Source: Acinetobacter dispersus
Lineage (GTDB): Bacteria > Pseudomonadota > Gammaproteobacteria > Pseudomonadales > Moraxellaceae
Direction: 5' to 3'
DNA length: 64,000 nt
Assembly: GCF_009884975.1 (NCBI RefSeq)
Contig: NZ_CP041970.1
Location: 1,178,001 to 1,242,000, forward strand
The notes below the pieces were generated by a model. That model did not search any database, had not been told where the DNA came from, and was given only the letters and a program-made list of their open reading frames with translations. Shown in pieces: positions 1-8,341 of the stretch; position 1 is the first letter of the stretch; the number at the start of each line of letters is the position of its first letter. The translations under genes were made by a program, and so were the position numbers.

Positions 1-1
1 G

Positions 2-1198
2 GAAAAATATGAAGATAAATTCATAGAGTTATTGGTCAAAGAAGTGGGTTCTCCGATTGGCAAAGCACGTTACGAAGTCGCCTATGCTGCCAATTGTTTA
101 CGTGCAGCGGCAGGTGTGGCACGTCGTATCTCTGGCCAAACACTTCCATCTGACAGTTTAGGTCGTTTTGCAATGACGACTCGCCAACCTATTGGCGTGG
201 TGGCAGCAATTACTCCATTTAATGTACCACTATTAAAAAGTGCGAAACTGAGCTCGTCTCCATTAGCGACAGGGAATACCGTTGTATTACTGCCATCGGA
301 ACAAGCACCGATGATTAGTAACTTGCTTGCAGATATTTACCACGAAGCTGGATTCCCACCAGGAACCGTCAATGTTGTTACTGGGAATGGTGCTGTCATT
401 GGCGATGCATTAACAACGCATGATTTGGTCAAGGCAGTCATGTTTACGGGATCAAGTCGAGTCGGGAAACATATTGGTGGGCTGTGTGGTTCCAGAATGA
501 AACGTGCACTTTTAGAATTAGGCGGCAAAAGTCCTCTGGTTATTCTAGATGATGCAGACCTTGATGCTGCTGTAGAAGCTGCGGCAATGGGTCAGTTCTT
601 CTTTCAGGGTCAAGCCTGTATGGCGTCAAGCCGTATCTATGTTGACAAGAAAGTTGAGCAAGAGTTTCTTCGCCGTTTTGTCAAAAAAGCTGAAACCTTA
701 GGTTTAGGTGATTTATATGACGAAAGTACTTCTGTTGGGCCAATTATCTCGGCACGTCAACGTGAACGTGTCCGCCATCATATTGAAGATGCACGAGCTA
801 AAGGTGCAAAGGTATTAACAGGCGGAGAGTGGATTGGTCATCGTTGCAAGCCGACCATCTTATCCGGAGTTAATGAATCGATGGTGGTGTACCGCGAAGA
901 AACCTTTGGACCTGTGACATCTGTTTATTCATTTACTGACTTAGACGAAGCGATCGCACAGGCCAATGACAGTAATTATGGTCTCTCTTCTGCGATTTTC
1001 ACACAAGATATCAATAAAGCATTCCGCTTTGTTCAAGAGGTTGAATCTGGAATGGTTCATGTCAATGCACCAACGATTCTGGATGAACCGCATGTCCCAT
1101 TTGGCGGCGTAAAAGACAGTGGCTTTGGTCGTGAAGGCACAGATATCGATGTTGAGACCCTAACCGAGTGGAAATGGGTCACCATTAATCTGAATTAA
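2..1198 (+). CDS. Aldehyde dehydrogenase family protein, 5' end outside window
   Basis: NAD(P)-dependent oxidation of an aldehyde to its acid. The reading frame is open from base 2, so the N-terminus lies before the window; the TTG at 32 is only an internal codon. About 398 of the usual ~480 residues are visible. The NAD-site segment (ITPFNVP), the catalytic glutamate motif ELGGK and the nucleophilic cysteine in GQACMAS are all present, and the C-terminal PFGGVKDSGFGREG motif is intact. The overall look is closest to benzaldehyde/vanillin-type dehydrogenases, but the substrate cannot be read from sequence. An MFS carrier and a DcaP porin follow on the same strand, which suggests import and oxidation of an aromatic or organic aldehyde. 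Confidence 0.93.
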   Translation, partial: EKYEDKFIELLVKEVGSPIGKARYEVAYAANCLRAAAGVARRISGQTLPSDSLGRFAMTTRQPIGVVAAITPFNVPLLKSAKLSSSPLATGNTVVLLPSEQAPMISNLLADIYHEAGFPPGTVNVVTGNGAVIGDALTTHDLVKAVMFTGSSRVGKHIGGLCGSRMKRALLELGGKSPLVILDDADLDAAVEAAAMGQFFFQGQACMASSRIYVDKKVEQEFLRRFVKKAETLGLGDLYDESTSVGPIISARQRERVRHHIEDARAKGAKVLTGGEWIGHRCKPTILSGVNESMVVYREETFGPVTSVYSFTDLDEAIAQANDSNYGLSSAIFTQDINKAFRFVQEVESGMVHVNAPTILDEPHVPFGGVKDSGFGREGTDIDVETLTEWKWVTINLN

Positions 1199-1207
1199 GA
1201 CTTGATT

Positions 1208-1239
1208 TTGACCGAGTCTTAATAAAGAAACTCGGTCAA
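1208..1239. terminator. Hairpin after the aldehyde dehydrogenase gene
   Basis: A perfect 10-bp inverted repeat (TTGACCGAGT at 1208-1217, ACTCGGTCAA at 1230-1239) with a 12-base loop lies just after the stop codon. No T-run follows on the + strand, so it may be a weak terminator, an mRNA-end stabiliser or an operator between this gene and the MFS gene. Confidence 0.5.
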
Positions 1240-1317
1240 CTCCACTGCACGGTATGAATGTTGATGATCCTATTTCTTAACGCTCATACCATGCTGGCAT
1301 AGCATATGGTTTGGTAA

Positions 1318-2508
1318 ATGAATATGAACTCTAATCCTCCAATTCTCAATAAAGAGCGTTCCATCTTTCTGCTAATCGCTTTGCTATTGGTCGCATCGAC
1401 TTTACGCGCACCAATCACAGGAGTTGGGCCAATACTTGAGCAATTACGTTTGGTGTTTGGCCTTTCACCCAGTGCAGCAGGCTTATTAACAACTTTACCG
1501 CTGATTGCTTTTGCTGTTATTTCTCCATTTACCGCACGTTTTTCAATTAAATTTGGTTTTGAGCGAATTCTTTTTGCCTCCTTAATCGTAGTTATTGCTG
1601 GTGCTGTAGTCCGCTCCATTGGCTCAGCCACGATGCTTTTTATTGGAACAAGTATTATTGGTATTGGTATCGCGATTGGAAATGTATTGGTACCTAGTCT
1701 GGTCAAACGTGATTTTCCAAACAGCGTACCCGTTGTCACAGGATTATGTTCTATTGCGATGGCTGTAGCAGGGGCTTTTGCATCGAGCAGTGTTGTACCT
1801 CTTACTCAAATTTTAGGATGGCAGCCAACTTTAATGGTTATAGGCATTTTTTCCTTCATTGCTTGTCTGTTTTGGATTCCACTCATTCTCCAGAATAAAA
1901 CTCAAGAACAAGTACAGATGCCATTGGCAGAAACACATTCACAGAATATTTGGAAATCCAAACTTGCTTGGCAGGTCACATTGTTTATGGGCTGTAATGC
2001 GGCTTTATTCTATGCAATGGTGAGCTGGTTGCCTGCAATTTTGACCGAAGCGGGTTATAGCAATAAAGCATCCGGTTCTTTACATGGCTTGATGCAATTA
2101 GCAGGGATTGTACCTGGTTTAATTTTAGGTCCATTGGTGAATCGTCTGAAAGACCAACGTTTAGTTGCCATTAGTATGGGCTTATTAATGTGTATCGGGA
2201 TGCTCGGACTGTTATTTGCCCCACATTGGGCAATATTTTGGGTACTTAGTTTTGGTATTGGATCTGGTGGCGGAATATTACTGGCACTGATGTTTTTGAG
2301 TCTACGTTCTCGTTCGGTACATCAAGCAGCTGCACTTTCTGGTATGGCTCAAGGTGGAGGCTATCTGATGGCGGCAGCGTGTCCAACCTTAGTCGGTGCA
2401 TTACGAGGCGTCAGTCAGAATTGGAATTCTGTATTAATGATGGCTGTTCTACTCTCAATACTGATCGGTATTCTTGGCTACCTGTCTGGTCGGAATCGTT
2501 ATATTTAA
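1318..2508 (+). CDS. MFS transporter, CynX/NimT type
   Basis: Inner-membrane secondary carrier of 396 aa with about 12 hydrophobic segments. The opening RAPITGVGPIL stretch resembles the CynX/NimT group of the major facilitator superfamily, whose members move cyanate, nitroimidazoles or aromatic acids. The ATG at 1318 is followed by a second ATG at 1324; neither has a strong Shine-Dalgarno sequence. It lies between an aldehyde dehydrogenase and a DcaP-type porin on the same strand, so it probably carries the same compound or its oxidised product. Family assignment is firm, substrate unknown. Confidence 0.85.
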   Translation: MNMNSNPPILNKERSIFLLIALLLVASTLRAPITGVGPILEQLRLVFGLSPSAAGLLTTLPLIAFAVISPFTARFSIKFGFERILFASLIVVIAGAVVRSIGSATMLFIGTSIIGIGIAIGNVLVPSLVKRDFPNSVPVVTGLCSIAMAVAGAFASSSVVPLTQILGWQPTLMVIGIFSFIACLFWIPLILQNKTQEQVQMPLAETHSQNIWKSKLAWQVTLFMGCNAALFYAMVSWLPAILTEAGYSNKASGSLHGLMQLAGIVPGLILGPLVNRLKDQRLVAISMGLLMCIGMLGLLFAPHWAIFWVLSFGIGSGGGILLALMFLSLRSRSVHQAAALSGMAQGGGYLMAAACPTLVGALRGVSQNWNSVLMMAVLLSILIGILGYLSGRNRYI

Positions 2509-2630
2509 ATCGTAAATATATATCTCGTTAAAAAATATCATTTTAAAAACCATCGTTTTCGATTTATTCGAATTCGATGCTGAATTCAATTTATCTAAAT
2601 TTACTGCTCAAGCCATAACAGGAGTATTTC

Positions 2631-3866
2631 ATGTGTGTGTTTCCTAATCGTCCGTCATTCATTCAGCATAGTTTAGCACTGTCTATAAGCTTGCTCATGA
2701 TGACATCTGCCAATGCAGCGACTGATCAAGAGGAGATTCAAAAACTCATGGAAGAGGTAAAAGAATTGAGAGCTTTAATTCAACAACAATATAAGACTAC
2801 TGACACAGATCAAACGACTGTATCAGCGCCTATTTTAAATTTTTCACCAACTCAACCCGAGACTCATGTCAATCTATATGGTTTTTTGCGGGCTGATGCC
2901 AATTATATTATTGAAGGCGCAGATAACGACTTTAATGCCGCAGCTAAAAGTACAGCTGAAGCCAAAGATAAGCTCAGAACAACCGTTAAAACCACGCGTA
3001 TTGGCTTGGATTTTTCGACGCTTGCCCAAGAGGCAAAAATTGGCGCTAAAGTCGAGGTAGATTTTGCAGGAAGTAATGATAATCTTCGCATTCGTCATGC
3101 TTATTTGACGTATAACAACTGGTTAATTGGTCAAACAACTTCAAACTTCCTATCCAATCATGCACCTGAAATGATGGACTTTTCAACCAATATTGGTGGT
3201 GGCACCAAGCAATATCCACAAGTTCGTTACAATTACAAGGTTACACCGACAAACCAACTCTTCTTAGCTGCTGAAAAAGGAAATAATTCGGCATCAAATA
3301 CTGCAATTACATATCGAGTGCCTGTGTTAACAGCAAAAATGATGCATGAGTTTTCTGAGAATAAAGGTTCTACATCGCTACGGGCCATGCTTGAGCAATA
3401 TCAAGCTGAAACGCTAAAGTCAGATAAAATAGGTTGGGGGATTGCAGTTGGTGTGAACTATAAGCCAATTGAATCTCTAAAACTATCTGCTGATATTAGC
3501 CATCTAAAAGGCAATAGCCATTATGTTTATGGAAGCAATACCGCTTTTACTGTTGCGAATGGGAATGTAGAACAGAATGAATTTAATGCCGTACAGATCG
3601 GTGGAACCTACTATATTCGCCCCAATTTACGAACAACTCTCGCTTATGGTGCAATTTTTGCAGATAATACAAATGGCTATGCTCAAAGTAGCAGCTCAGA
3701 TATATCAGCCAATGAAAAAGTACAGCAAACATGGATCAATTTTATATATTCTCCCGTAGCACCAATTGATCTGGGCCTGGAATATATCAATGCTCAGCGC
3801 GAAACCTTTGCAGGTGAAAAATATCGCGATAACCGTATTGGAATTATGGCTAAGTATACGTTTTAA
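2631..3866 (+). CDS. DcaP-like outer membrane porin
   Basis: Outer-membrane channel of 411 aa. It has a signal peptide ending near SANAA, then a short coiled-coil segment (EEIQKLMEEVKELRALIQQQ, about residues 34-53), then a beta-barrel with alternating polar/hydrophobic strands ending in the aromatic residue F (AKYTF). The coiled-coil followed by a barrel is the DcaP architecture; DcaP of Acinetobacter is a trimeric porin for dicarboxylates and related anions. The AGGAG ribosome site sits 8 bases before the ATG. With the MFS carrier upstream it gives a two-membrane uptake path. Confidence 0.9.
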   Translation: MCVFPNRPSFIQHSLALSISLLMMTSANAATDQEEIQKLMEEVKELRALIQQQYKTTDTDQTTVSAPILNFSPTQPETHVNLYGFLRADANYIIEGADNDFNAAAKSTAEAKDKLRTTVKTTRIGLDFSTLAQEAKIGAKVEVDFAGSNDNLRIRHAYLTYNNWLIGQTTSNFLSNHAPEMMDFSTNIGGGTKQYPQVRYNYKVTPTNQLFLAAEKGNNSASNTAITYRVPVLTAKMMHEFSENKGSTSLRAMLEQYQAETLKSDKIGWGIAVGVNYKPIESLKLSADISHLKGNSHYVYGSNTAFTVANGNVEQNEFNAVQIGGTYYIRPNLRTTLAYGAIFADNTNGYAQSSSSDISANEKVQQTWINFIYSPVAPIDLGLEYINAQRETFAGEKYRDNRIGIMAKYTF

Positions 3867-3900
3867 TTTTAATTGGTTTTTCTTAGCTATCTTTAAATTA

Positions 3901-3930
3901 AAATAGCCCCTCAGATCTGAGAGGCTATTT
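3901..3930 (+). terminator. Rho-independent terminator after the DcaP-like gene
   Basis: AAATAGCC/GGCTATTT arms enclose an inner CTC-AGATCT-GAG stem, 34 bases after the porin stop codon. A T-rich tract follows. Confidence 0.8.
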
Positions 3931-4006
3931 CTATCTTCTTTAATCAATGAATGAATGCAATTAAGCAACTAGATAAATCAAAGTGATAAAAGTAATGAAT
4001 AGTAAA

Positions 4007-4028
4007 ATAAATCAGTGCACTGATTTAT
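4007..4028. terminator. 22-bp perfect palindrome, likely terminator of the leftward small gene
   Basis: ATAAATCAGTG directly abuts its exact reverse complement CACTGATTTAT. Read leftward it is followed by a T-rich stretch and lies 54 bases past the stop of the small gene at 4082-4243, so a terminator is the simplest reading. A dimeric-repressor operator is possible, since the palindrome has no loop. Confidence 0.45.
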
Positions 4029-4081
4029 CCTCTATATGAACAGCACCTTAAGATAAGCTTTAAGACTCTGATAAGAATAAA

Positions 4082-4243
4082 TTATTTGTTATTTGGGTCT
4101 GGCTCTTGTGAATCCTCTGGTTTTGAAGAGTCTTCTGGTTTTGGAGTAGGTTGAGGGGTGTTTACCTGAGTATGTTCATTTGCTTGTAATAGTGGTGATT
4201 GATCATGGGTCGCTTTTTTAGAAAACTCTTTAAAATCAGACAT
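4082..4243 (-). CDS. Small hydrophilic Pro/Glu-rich protein (53 aa)
   Basis: ATG at 4243 to TAA at 4082 gives 53 residues. The start MSDFKEFSKKATHDQ is followed by a low-complexity tail rich in Pro, Ser, Glu, Asp and Lys, with the repeated unit KPEDS (KPEDSS, KPEDSQ). There is no membrane segment or signal peptide. An AAAGAAG purine stretch precedes the start. The open frame with biased composition and a downstream palindromic terminator argues for a real gene. I recognise no family; it is probably intrinsically disordered. Confidence 0.5.
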   Translation of the reverse strand: MSDFKEFSKKATHDQSPLLQANEHTQVNTPQPTPKPEDSSKPEDSQEPDPNNK

Positions 4244-4756
4244 TTTTATCTTCTTTGTTTCGTTATGGAAACCTCATACTACGCTGTTATTTTACTTACA
4301 CTACAGCAGCTTTAAGAGCGATTTGTAGGGATATGTAGATGAATCAAAGAATATATCTATGAAATATTTCTTAAATAAAATCAAATAAATATTACTTATT
4401 GATTGCTATCGCTTAAAAACCGTTACCAGACCTCAAGAATTTCAAGGGCAAGTACACAAAGATCACAAATCTTATTTTTTAAATAAATCCAATTACTCAG
4501 GTGTGATATTTATTGAAAAGTATTTCTAGCGAAAACAAAAAGCTATCTTGTCTGATATGTGCTAATTCGCCCGCAGTCAGTTGAGTAGCTCACTCAGCTG
4601 AGCGAATGTTGCAGATCAAGCTGGACAATACAGTGGGGTAAAAACCAACCAAATATTACCTATTGAAGTTAAGCTAAGACCTAGCCAAAGCTCTACATAA
4701 ACAGCCCGATAAAGCAGATACATATATGATAAGGTGGACATTCAATCTGAGTGGTG
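4244..4756. other. Intergenic stretch of ~510 bp without recognisable gene
   Basis: All frames are short and broken. It holds the promoter of the leftward small gene and several short imperfect inverted repeats near 4570-4610. I see no transposase remnant, RNA gene or known motif. Confidence 0.5.
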
Positions 4757-4978
4757 ATGATATTGAAATTATGTATTGGTGCTGATTTAGATGGAATGAC
4801 GGTAGATTTGAATAAAAAAAACTTTAAAGCTGGAGAGATCGACAGTAAAAAATCTTCAGAGTACTTTAAACAGATCTATGTAAAAAACGATAGAGTTTAC
4901 AGTTTTTGGATCTGTCAGGATTTGAGTGTCGATGAAGTAACAAGCCGAGTTGAAAATATTCTTGGTAAATTAAAGTAA
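4757..4978 (+). CDS. Small hypothetical protein (73 aa)
   Basis: Starting from ATG 4757 (a GTG at 4751 is also in frame) it encodes MILKLCIGADLDGMTVDLNK and ends in a predicted helix DEVTSRVENILGKLK. No signal peptide or membrane segment is evident. A stop codon immediately precedes the frame and no strong ribosome site is seen. The amphipathic composition looks protein-like, but I recognise no family; it could be the tail of a decayed gene. Confidence 0.35.
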   Translation: MILKLCIGADLDGMTVDLNKKNFKAGEIDSKKSSEYFKQIYVKNDRVYSFWICQDLSVDEVTSRVENILGKLK

Positions 4979-5095
4979 AAGGGAATTAGCGCTTTAAATT
5001 GCTACAGACCCTTATAAATTGCTGCCGCTGATAATTTAACGTTTGTATATATGCACAGCTAGGCATACTATGATTGATTAAATTGGAGCAGATTG

Positions 5096-5305
5096 ATGCT
5101 AAAAGACATTACAATTATTGATTTCCAAGGTAAAGAAAGAAGAGCACAAGCAAGCTACACCGAAGTAAAGACAACTAATACTATTCAATCAACCCGGGTA
5201 CAGAGTCCCAAAGTTGAATATATTTTGATAAAAGGTGAAATTATTTACCCTACATTGAATTTGGTTTTTAATAGTTCCGATGGTAATAGCTACTATATAG
5301 AGTAA
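5096..5305 (+). CDS. Small protein (69 aa), paralogue of the gene at 60135-60344
   Basis: ATG at 5096 has GGAG nine bases upstream, so it is preferred over the TTG at 5093. The C-terminal half (VEYILIKGEIIYPTLNLVF then SDGNSYYIE) aligns without gaps to IEHIEVEGEILLPNMDLLF and KDGSIYRYV of the 69-aa protein encoded at 60135-60344. The pattern looks like a compact beta-rich fold with a conserved GEI-hydrophobic-P core. Both copies stand alone and have their own terminator. I know no named family or function. Confidence 0.7.
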   Translation: MLKDITIIDFQGKERRAQASYTEVKTTNTIQSTRVQSPKVEYILIKGEIIYPTLNLVFNSSDGNSYYIE

Positions 5306-5311
5306 AACAAG

Positions 5312-5333
5312 ACTCGCTTCGGTGAGTTTTTTT
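5312..5333 (+). terminator. Rho-independent terminator with TTCG loop
   Basis: The ACTCGC-TTCG-GTGAGT hairpin is followed by T7, directly after the 69-aa small gene. Confidence 0.85.
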
Positions 5334-5546
5334 AAATATTGTGTCATTGTCCAAATCGGTATATCAAAATTCTTGCTGGAAGATATAGATATCATGAGCT
5401 TTCGCTTGAAGAATGAGCCAAGTCATAACAATCTATCACCAATTTTTTTAAATCGTGCTCCTACAATTATTGAATGATTGACTAGTCGAAAATGGCTTGT
5501 ATACGATTAACAAAAAAATTAGAGTGTAGAAAAACTACTTTCTTAT

Positions 5547-6431
5547 ATGTTTATGGTATCTCGTAGAAAACTTCCATCTTTAAATGCCTTACGTGCATTT
5601 GAAACAGCGGGCCGAAAGTTAAGTTTTCGTGCGGCTGCTGATGAGTTGGGAGTGACTCAGGGCGCGATCGCTCAGCAAGTTCGAGCATTAGAAGAGCATC
5701 TTAAGCTGACTCTATTTCAACGACTTCCTCGGGGACTCTCTTTGACGCCTGAAGGAACAAAGTATCTGGTCGATATAACTCGTGCCTTTGATATTCTTGC
5801 TGAATCAACAGAATCACTATTAGAGCAGCCAGATCGTGTAACTATAAGTGTGACACCAACCATTGCGACCAAAATATTGATTCCTCGATTAGGCGATTTA
5901 CATGCAGTACTGCCTGATATAGATCTATGTACACTTGCGACTGAATCGGTATCAGACTTTGACCGTGATCAAGTTGATATCGCCATAAGGCTCACCCAAA
6001 AATCATTTCCAGAAAATCTAGAAGCCCAATTATTGTTTCGTCAGGAACTTATTGCAGTAGCAAGTCCTAATTTTGTTAGGGATCTAATGCTTCCTTTGAA
6101 ACTTGAACAGTTGATTAGTATGCCACTGCTACACGATGCCCATGATCATTGGCCAAATTTTCTAGGCACGAACGCGAAATTAGCTGGAGCTGTATTTAAT
6201 CAAACCGCGCTGGCAATAGATGCGGCTTTGTCTGGGCAAGGAGTGGCTTTAGCATGCCGAGCATTCGTTGATACTGATATTAGGTCAGGAAAACTCGTAC
6301 AAGTAATTTCAGAAACAAAAACTGTTGGACCAAGTTATTATCTGGTCAGAAAGAAAACCTCGCATCCGAATAGCACAGTCGATAAAATTTGGCAGTGGTG
6401 TATCGAATATTTAGGTACTGAGCACAAATAA
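5547..6431 (+). CDS. LysR-type transcriptional regulator, GcvA-like
   Basis: DNA-binding regulator of 294 aa. The N-terminal winged helix-turn-helix (LRAFETAGRKLSFRAAADEL then VTQGAIAQQVRALE, about residues 15-48) is typical of LysR proteins of the GcvA branch. It is followed by a periplasmic-binding-protein-like effector domain. ATG 5547 and ATG 5553 are both possible starts; neither has a clear Shine-Dalgarno sequence. It is convergent with the SDR gene at 6516-7217, which could be a target, although no shared promoter exists. Effector unknown. Confidence 0.9.
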   Translation: MFMVSRRKLPSLNALRAFETAGRKLSFRAAADELGVTQGAIAQQVRALEEHLKLTLFQRLPRGLSLTPEGTKYLVDITRAFDILAESTESLLEQPDRVTISVTPTIATKILIPRLGDLHAVLPDIDLCTLATESVSDFDRDQVDIAIRLTQKSFPENLEAQLLFRQELIAVASPNFVRDLMLPLKLEQLISMPLLHDAHDHWPNFLGTNAKLAGAVFNQTALAIDAALSGQGVALACRAFVDTDIRSGKLVQVISETKTVGPSYYLVRKKTSHPNSTVDKIWQWCIEYLGTEHK

Positions 6432-6463
6432 AAAAAATTATACTGATGAGATCAGTTTTAATA

Positions 6464-6502
6464 TTAAAGGGATCATATAGATAATTTATCCCTTTAAATT
6501 TT
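6464..6502. terminator. Bidirectional terminator between LysR and SDR genes
   Basis: TTAAAGGGAT (6464-6473) and ATCCCTTTAA (6488-6497) form a 10-bp stem followed by T5 on the + strand, between two convergent genes. Confidence 0.75.
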
Positions 6503-6515
6503 TGATTGAATTTTA

Positions 6516-7217
6516 TTAAACAGAGCGAGTTAAACCACCGTCTATTCGGATATTTTGTCCTGTGATATAAGCTGCACCATCAGATGCAAGGAAAGCAACT
6601 GTAGCCGCAACCTCTTCTGTTGAACCATACCGTTTCATTGGAACACTGTTAGCACGTTCGTCTGTCTTTGGTAGACTATCAATCCATCCAGGTAAAACAT
6701 TATTGATCCGAATATTATCAACAGCATATGTATCGGCACAAATCTTGGTAAAAGCAGCCAGTCCCGAACGAGCAACTGCTGAAGTCGGAAATAGTGAACT
6801 AGGTTCAAATGTCCAAGCACTGGAAATGTTTACAATCACGCCGTGCTTTTGTTGTTGCATAATCGGAATCACTAAACGAATAGGGCGTACAGCATTGAGA
6901 AAATAAGTATCTATACCATCATGCCAATCTTGATCTGTTAATTCTAAAATTCCTTTGCGCGGGCCATGTCCAGCACTGTTGACCAAAACATCTATACGTC
7001 CCCAACGAGCAAGCGTTTCATCAATAAGGCGCTGAATATCTTCGATTGATTGATTAGAACCCGTAACACCTAAGCCATTCAGTTGCTTCGCAAGAATTTC
7101 ACCTTTTCCAGATGAAGATAGAATTGCAACTTTGTATCCATCCGCTGCTAGTTTTTTTGCAACAGCTGCACCCATACCACTTCCTGCGGCTGTAACAATA
7201 GCGACTTTTTCAACCAT
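6516..7217 (-). CDS. SDR-family oxidoreductase with atypical active site
   Basis: Rossmann-fold dehydrogenase, 233 aa from ATG 7217, which has AGGG upstream; an in-frame ATG at 7238 lacks a ribosome site. The nucleotide site (TAAGSGMG), the NSAG motif and the closing ITGQNIRIDGG are standard. Where classical SDRs carry Tyr-x3-Lys after the catalytic Ser (ISSAW), this protein reads FPTSAVARSGLAAFTK, with no Tyr and an Arg near the Lys position. Some SDR branches have an R-x-G in this place and may use different chemistry. Substrate unknown. Confidence 0.88.
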   Translation of the reverse strand: MVEKVAIVTAAGSGMGAAVAKKLAADGYKVAILSSSGKGEILAKQLNGLGVTGSNQSIEDIQRLIDETLARWGRIDVLVNSAGHGPRKGILELTDQDWHDGIDTYFLNAVRPIRLVIPIMQQQKHGVIVNISSAWTFEPSSLFPTSAVARSGLAAFTKICADTYAVDNIRINNVLPGWIDSLPKTDERANSVPMKRYGSTEEVAATVAFLASDGAAYITGQNIRIDGGLTRSV

Positions 7218-7490
7218 GATTTTTACCCTTAATGTCATTCTGAATACGAAATATTTAACTCATTTTTAAATAATATTAAAGTTCAATAGGGCGCTGGGCA
7301 AATGATAAATTTTAGTGAATACAGTAGAAAATCTACAGGCTCAACCCGTTATAAGTTTAAATTATGAACAACTTTTTAGAAGTATGTGTGATCCTGAATA
7401 GGTGCTGTTACAACATGTATAAATTGCTAGATTCTCTCATAAGATTATTTCAGTATAGATCTAGACATTCGAATTTACAGGACAACGATC

Positions 7491-7829
7491 ATGGCATTGA
7501 GACATCGTATATTTTTAAAATATCTCGCTACTTTAGGTTTGGTAGCAAGTTCTGCAGTAAGCAGCGTAACTTTTGGAAGTTCCGAGCAGGCATGGAACAA
7601 ACATGATCAAGGAATAAAAGCGGCCTGTATAAAAGCCAGCCAACTTAAAAATGCCAAAACAGTGGGCAATGTGATGTTGTTTGATGATCGTGTTGGATAT
7701 TCAGCACTCCTAATTCAAGGGAAATATCCCCAAGCACATATGAAAAACAAAACAGGGCAAGAGCTTTGTTTATGGAATAAGACCACGAAGAAAGCTTATT
7801 TAACTGAAGCAAATATGAAAGTACAGTAA
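7491..7829 (+). CDS. Secreted hypothetical protein (112 aa)
   Basis: AGGA precedes the ATG. The N-terminus has basic residues (ALRHRIFLKY), a hydrophobic core and a likely signal-peptidase site near SSVTFGS, so it is probably periplasmic. The mature part has two cysteines (AACIKA and ELCLWN) that could form a disulphide, and a central segment GNVMLFDDRVGYSALLIQG that looks beta-rich. I recognise no named family; it stands alone between the SDR and kup regions. Confidence 0.7.
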   Translation: MALRHRIFLKYLATLGLVASSAVSSVTFGSSEQAWNKHDQGIKAACIKASQLKNAKTVGNVMLFDDRVGYSALLIQGKYPQAHMKNKTGQELCLWNKTTKKAYLTEANMKVQ

Positions 7830-8081
7830 AGTAGCGATAGAAATAACCAATCTAAAAAACCTTTATTGACCGAGGGAATAAAAGGACTGCTCTCATTCAG
7901 CTGTGATTTTTTAGTTTAGTTTTTTATGAAGCATGATAGGTCACTTTAAACTGGTATCTTTGTATATGACTTTAATAAGAGCCAGAACATTTTGAGTTTA
8001 GATGACATAGCCTAAAAATTTACGCAAATTTTACGCGGTCAATTTTTTAAGTTTATTAAAATAGACTTTGCAATCGTTCTT

Positions 8082-8294
8082 ATGGATAGGTTAATGGGTT
8101 TCTTTAATACGTCTAATCAAAACAATCGTTTTCATAACCTGCTTCTTAATAAAAAAGACATATTCATGGGGGATCGGGTAGAAGTTCTGATTAAAAAGCA
8201 TAGCGGCGCGTCGAAAGAAATACAGCAAATTATTGTTCAGATTCTTAAAGAAAGAGGGTATTCTCCACGAGAAATAGAGCATATGCTTAAATAA
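8082..8294 (+). CDS. Possible small protein upstream of kup (70 aa)
   Basis: The frame MDRLMGFFNTSNQ... ends with a helical stretch, VEVLIKKHSGASKEIQQIIV then QILKERGYSPREIEHMLK, that looks protein-like. A later start (ATG 8166) would keep only that part. Neither start has a good ribosome site. It ends 47 bases before kup and could be an unrelated small gene or part of the kup leader. Confidence 0.35.
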   Translation: MDRLMGFFNTSNQNNRFHNLLLNKKDIFMGDRVEVLIKKHSGASKEIQQIIVQILKERGYSPREIEHMLK

Positions 8295-8341
8295 AATAAA
8301 TGACCAAAGTTCTGCCCTATAACATTTAAAGAATACCTATT

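Noticed and set aside
1208..1239. Hairpin as a strong rho-independent terminator
   Set aside because: The 10-bp stem has no T-run and a 12-base loop, so only a weak call is given.
1284..1739. 151-codon frame on the minus strand inside the MFS gene
   Set aside because: It mirrors a conserved transporter, has biased composition and no domain; a shadow frame.
4430..4740. Suspected insertion-sequence remnant among short repeats
   Set aside because: No frame gives a transposase-like segment and no terminal inverted repeats or target duplication are seen.
7364..7606. 80-codon frame overlapping the start of the secreted protein gene at 7491
   Set aside because: It has no ribosome site, poor composition, and the overlapping frame has a proper signal peptide and AGGA site.
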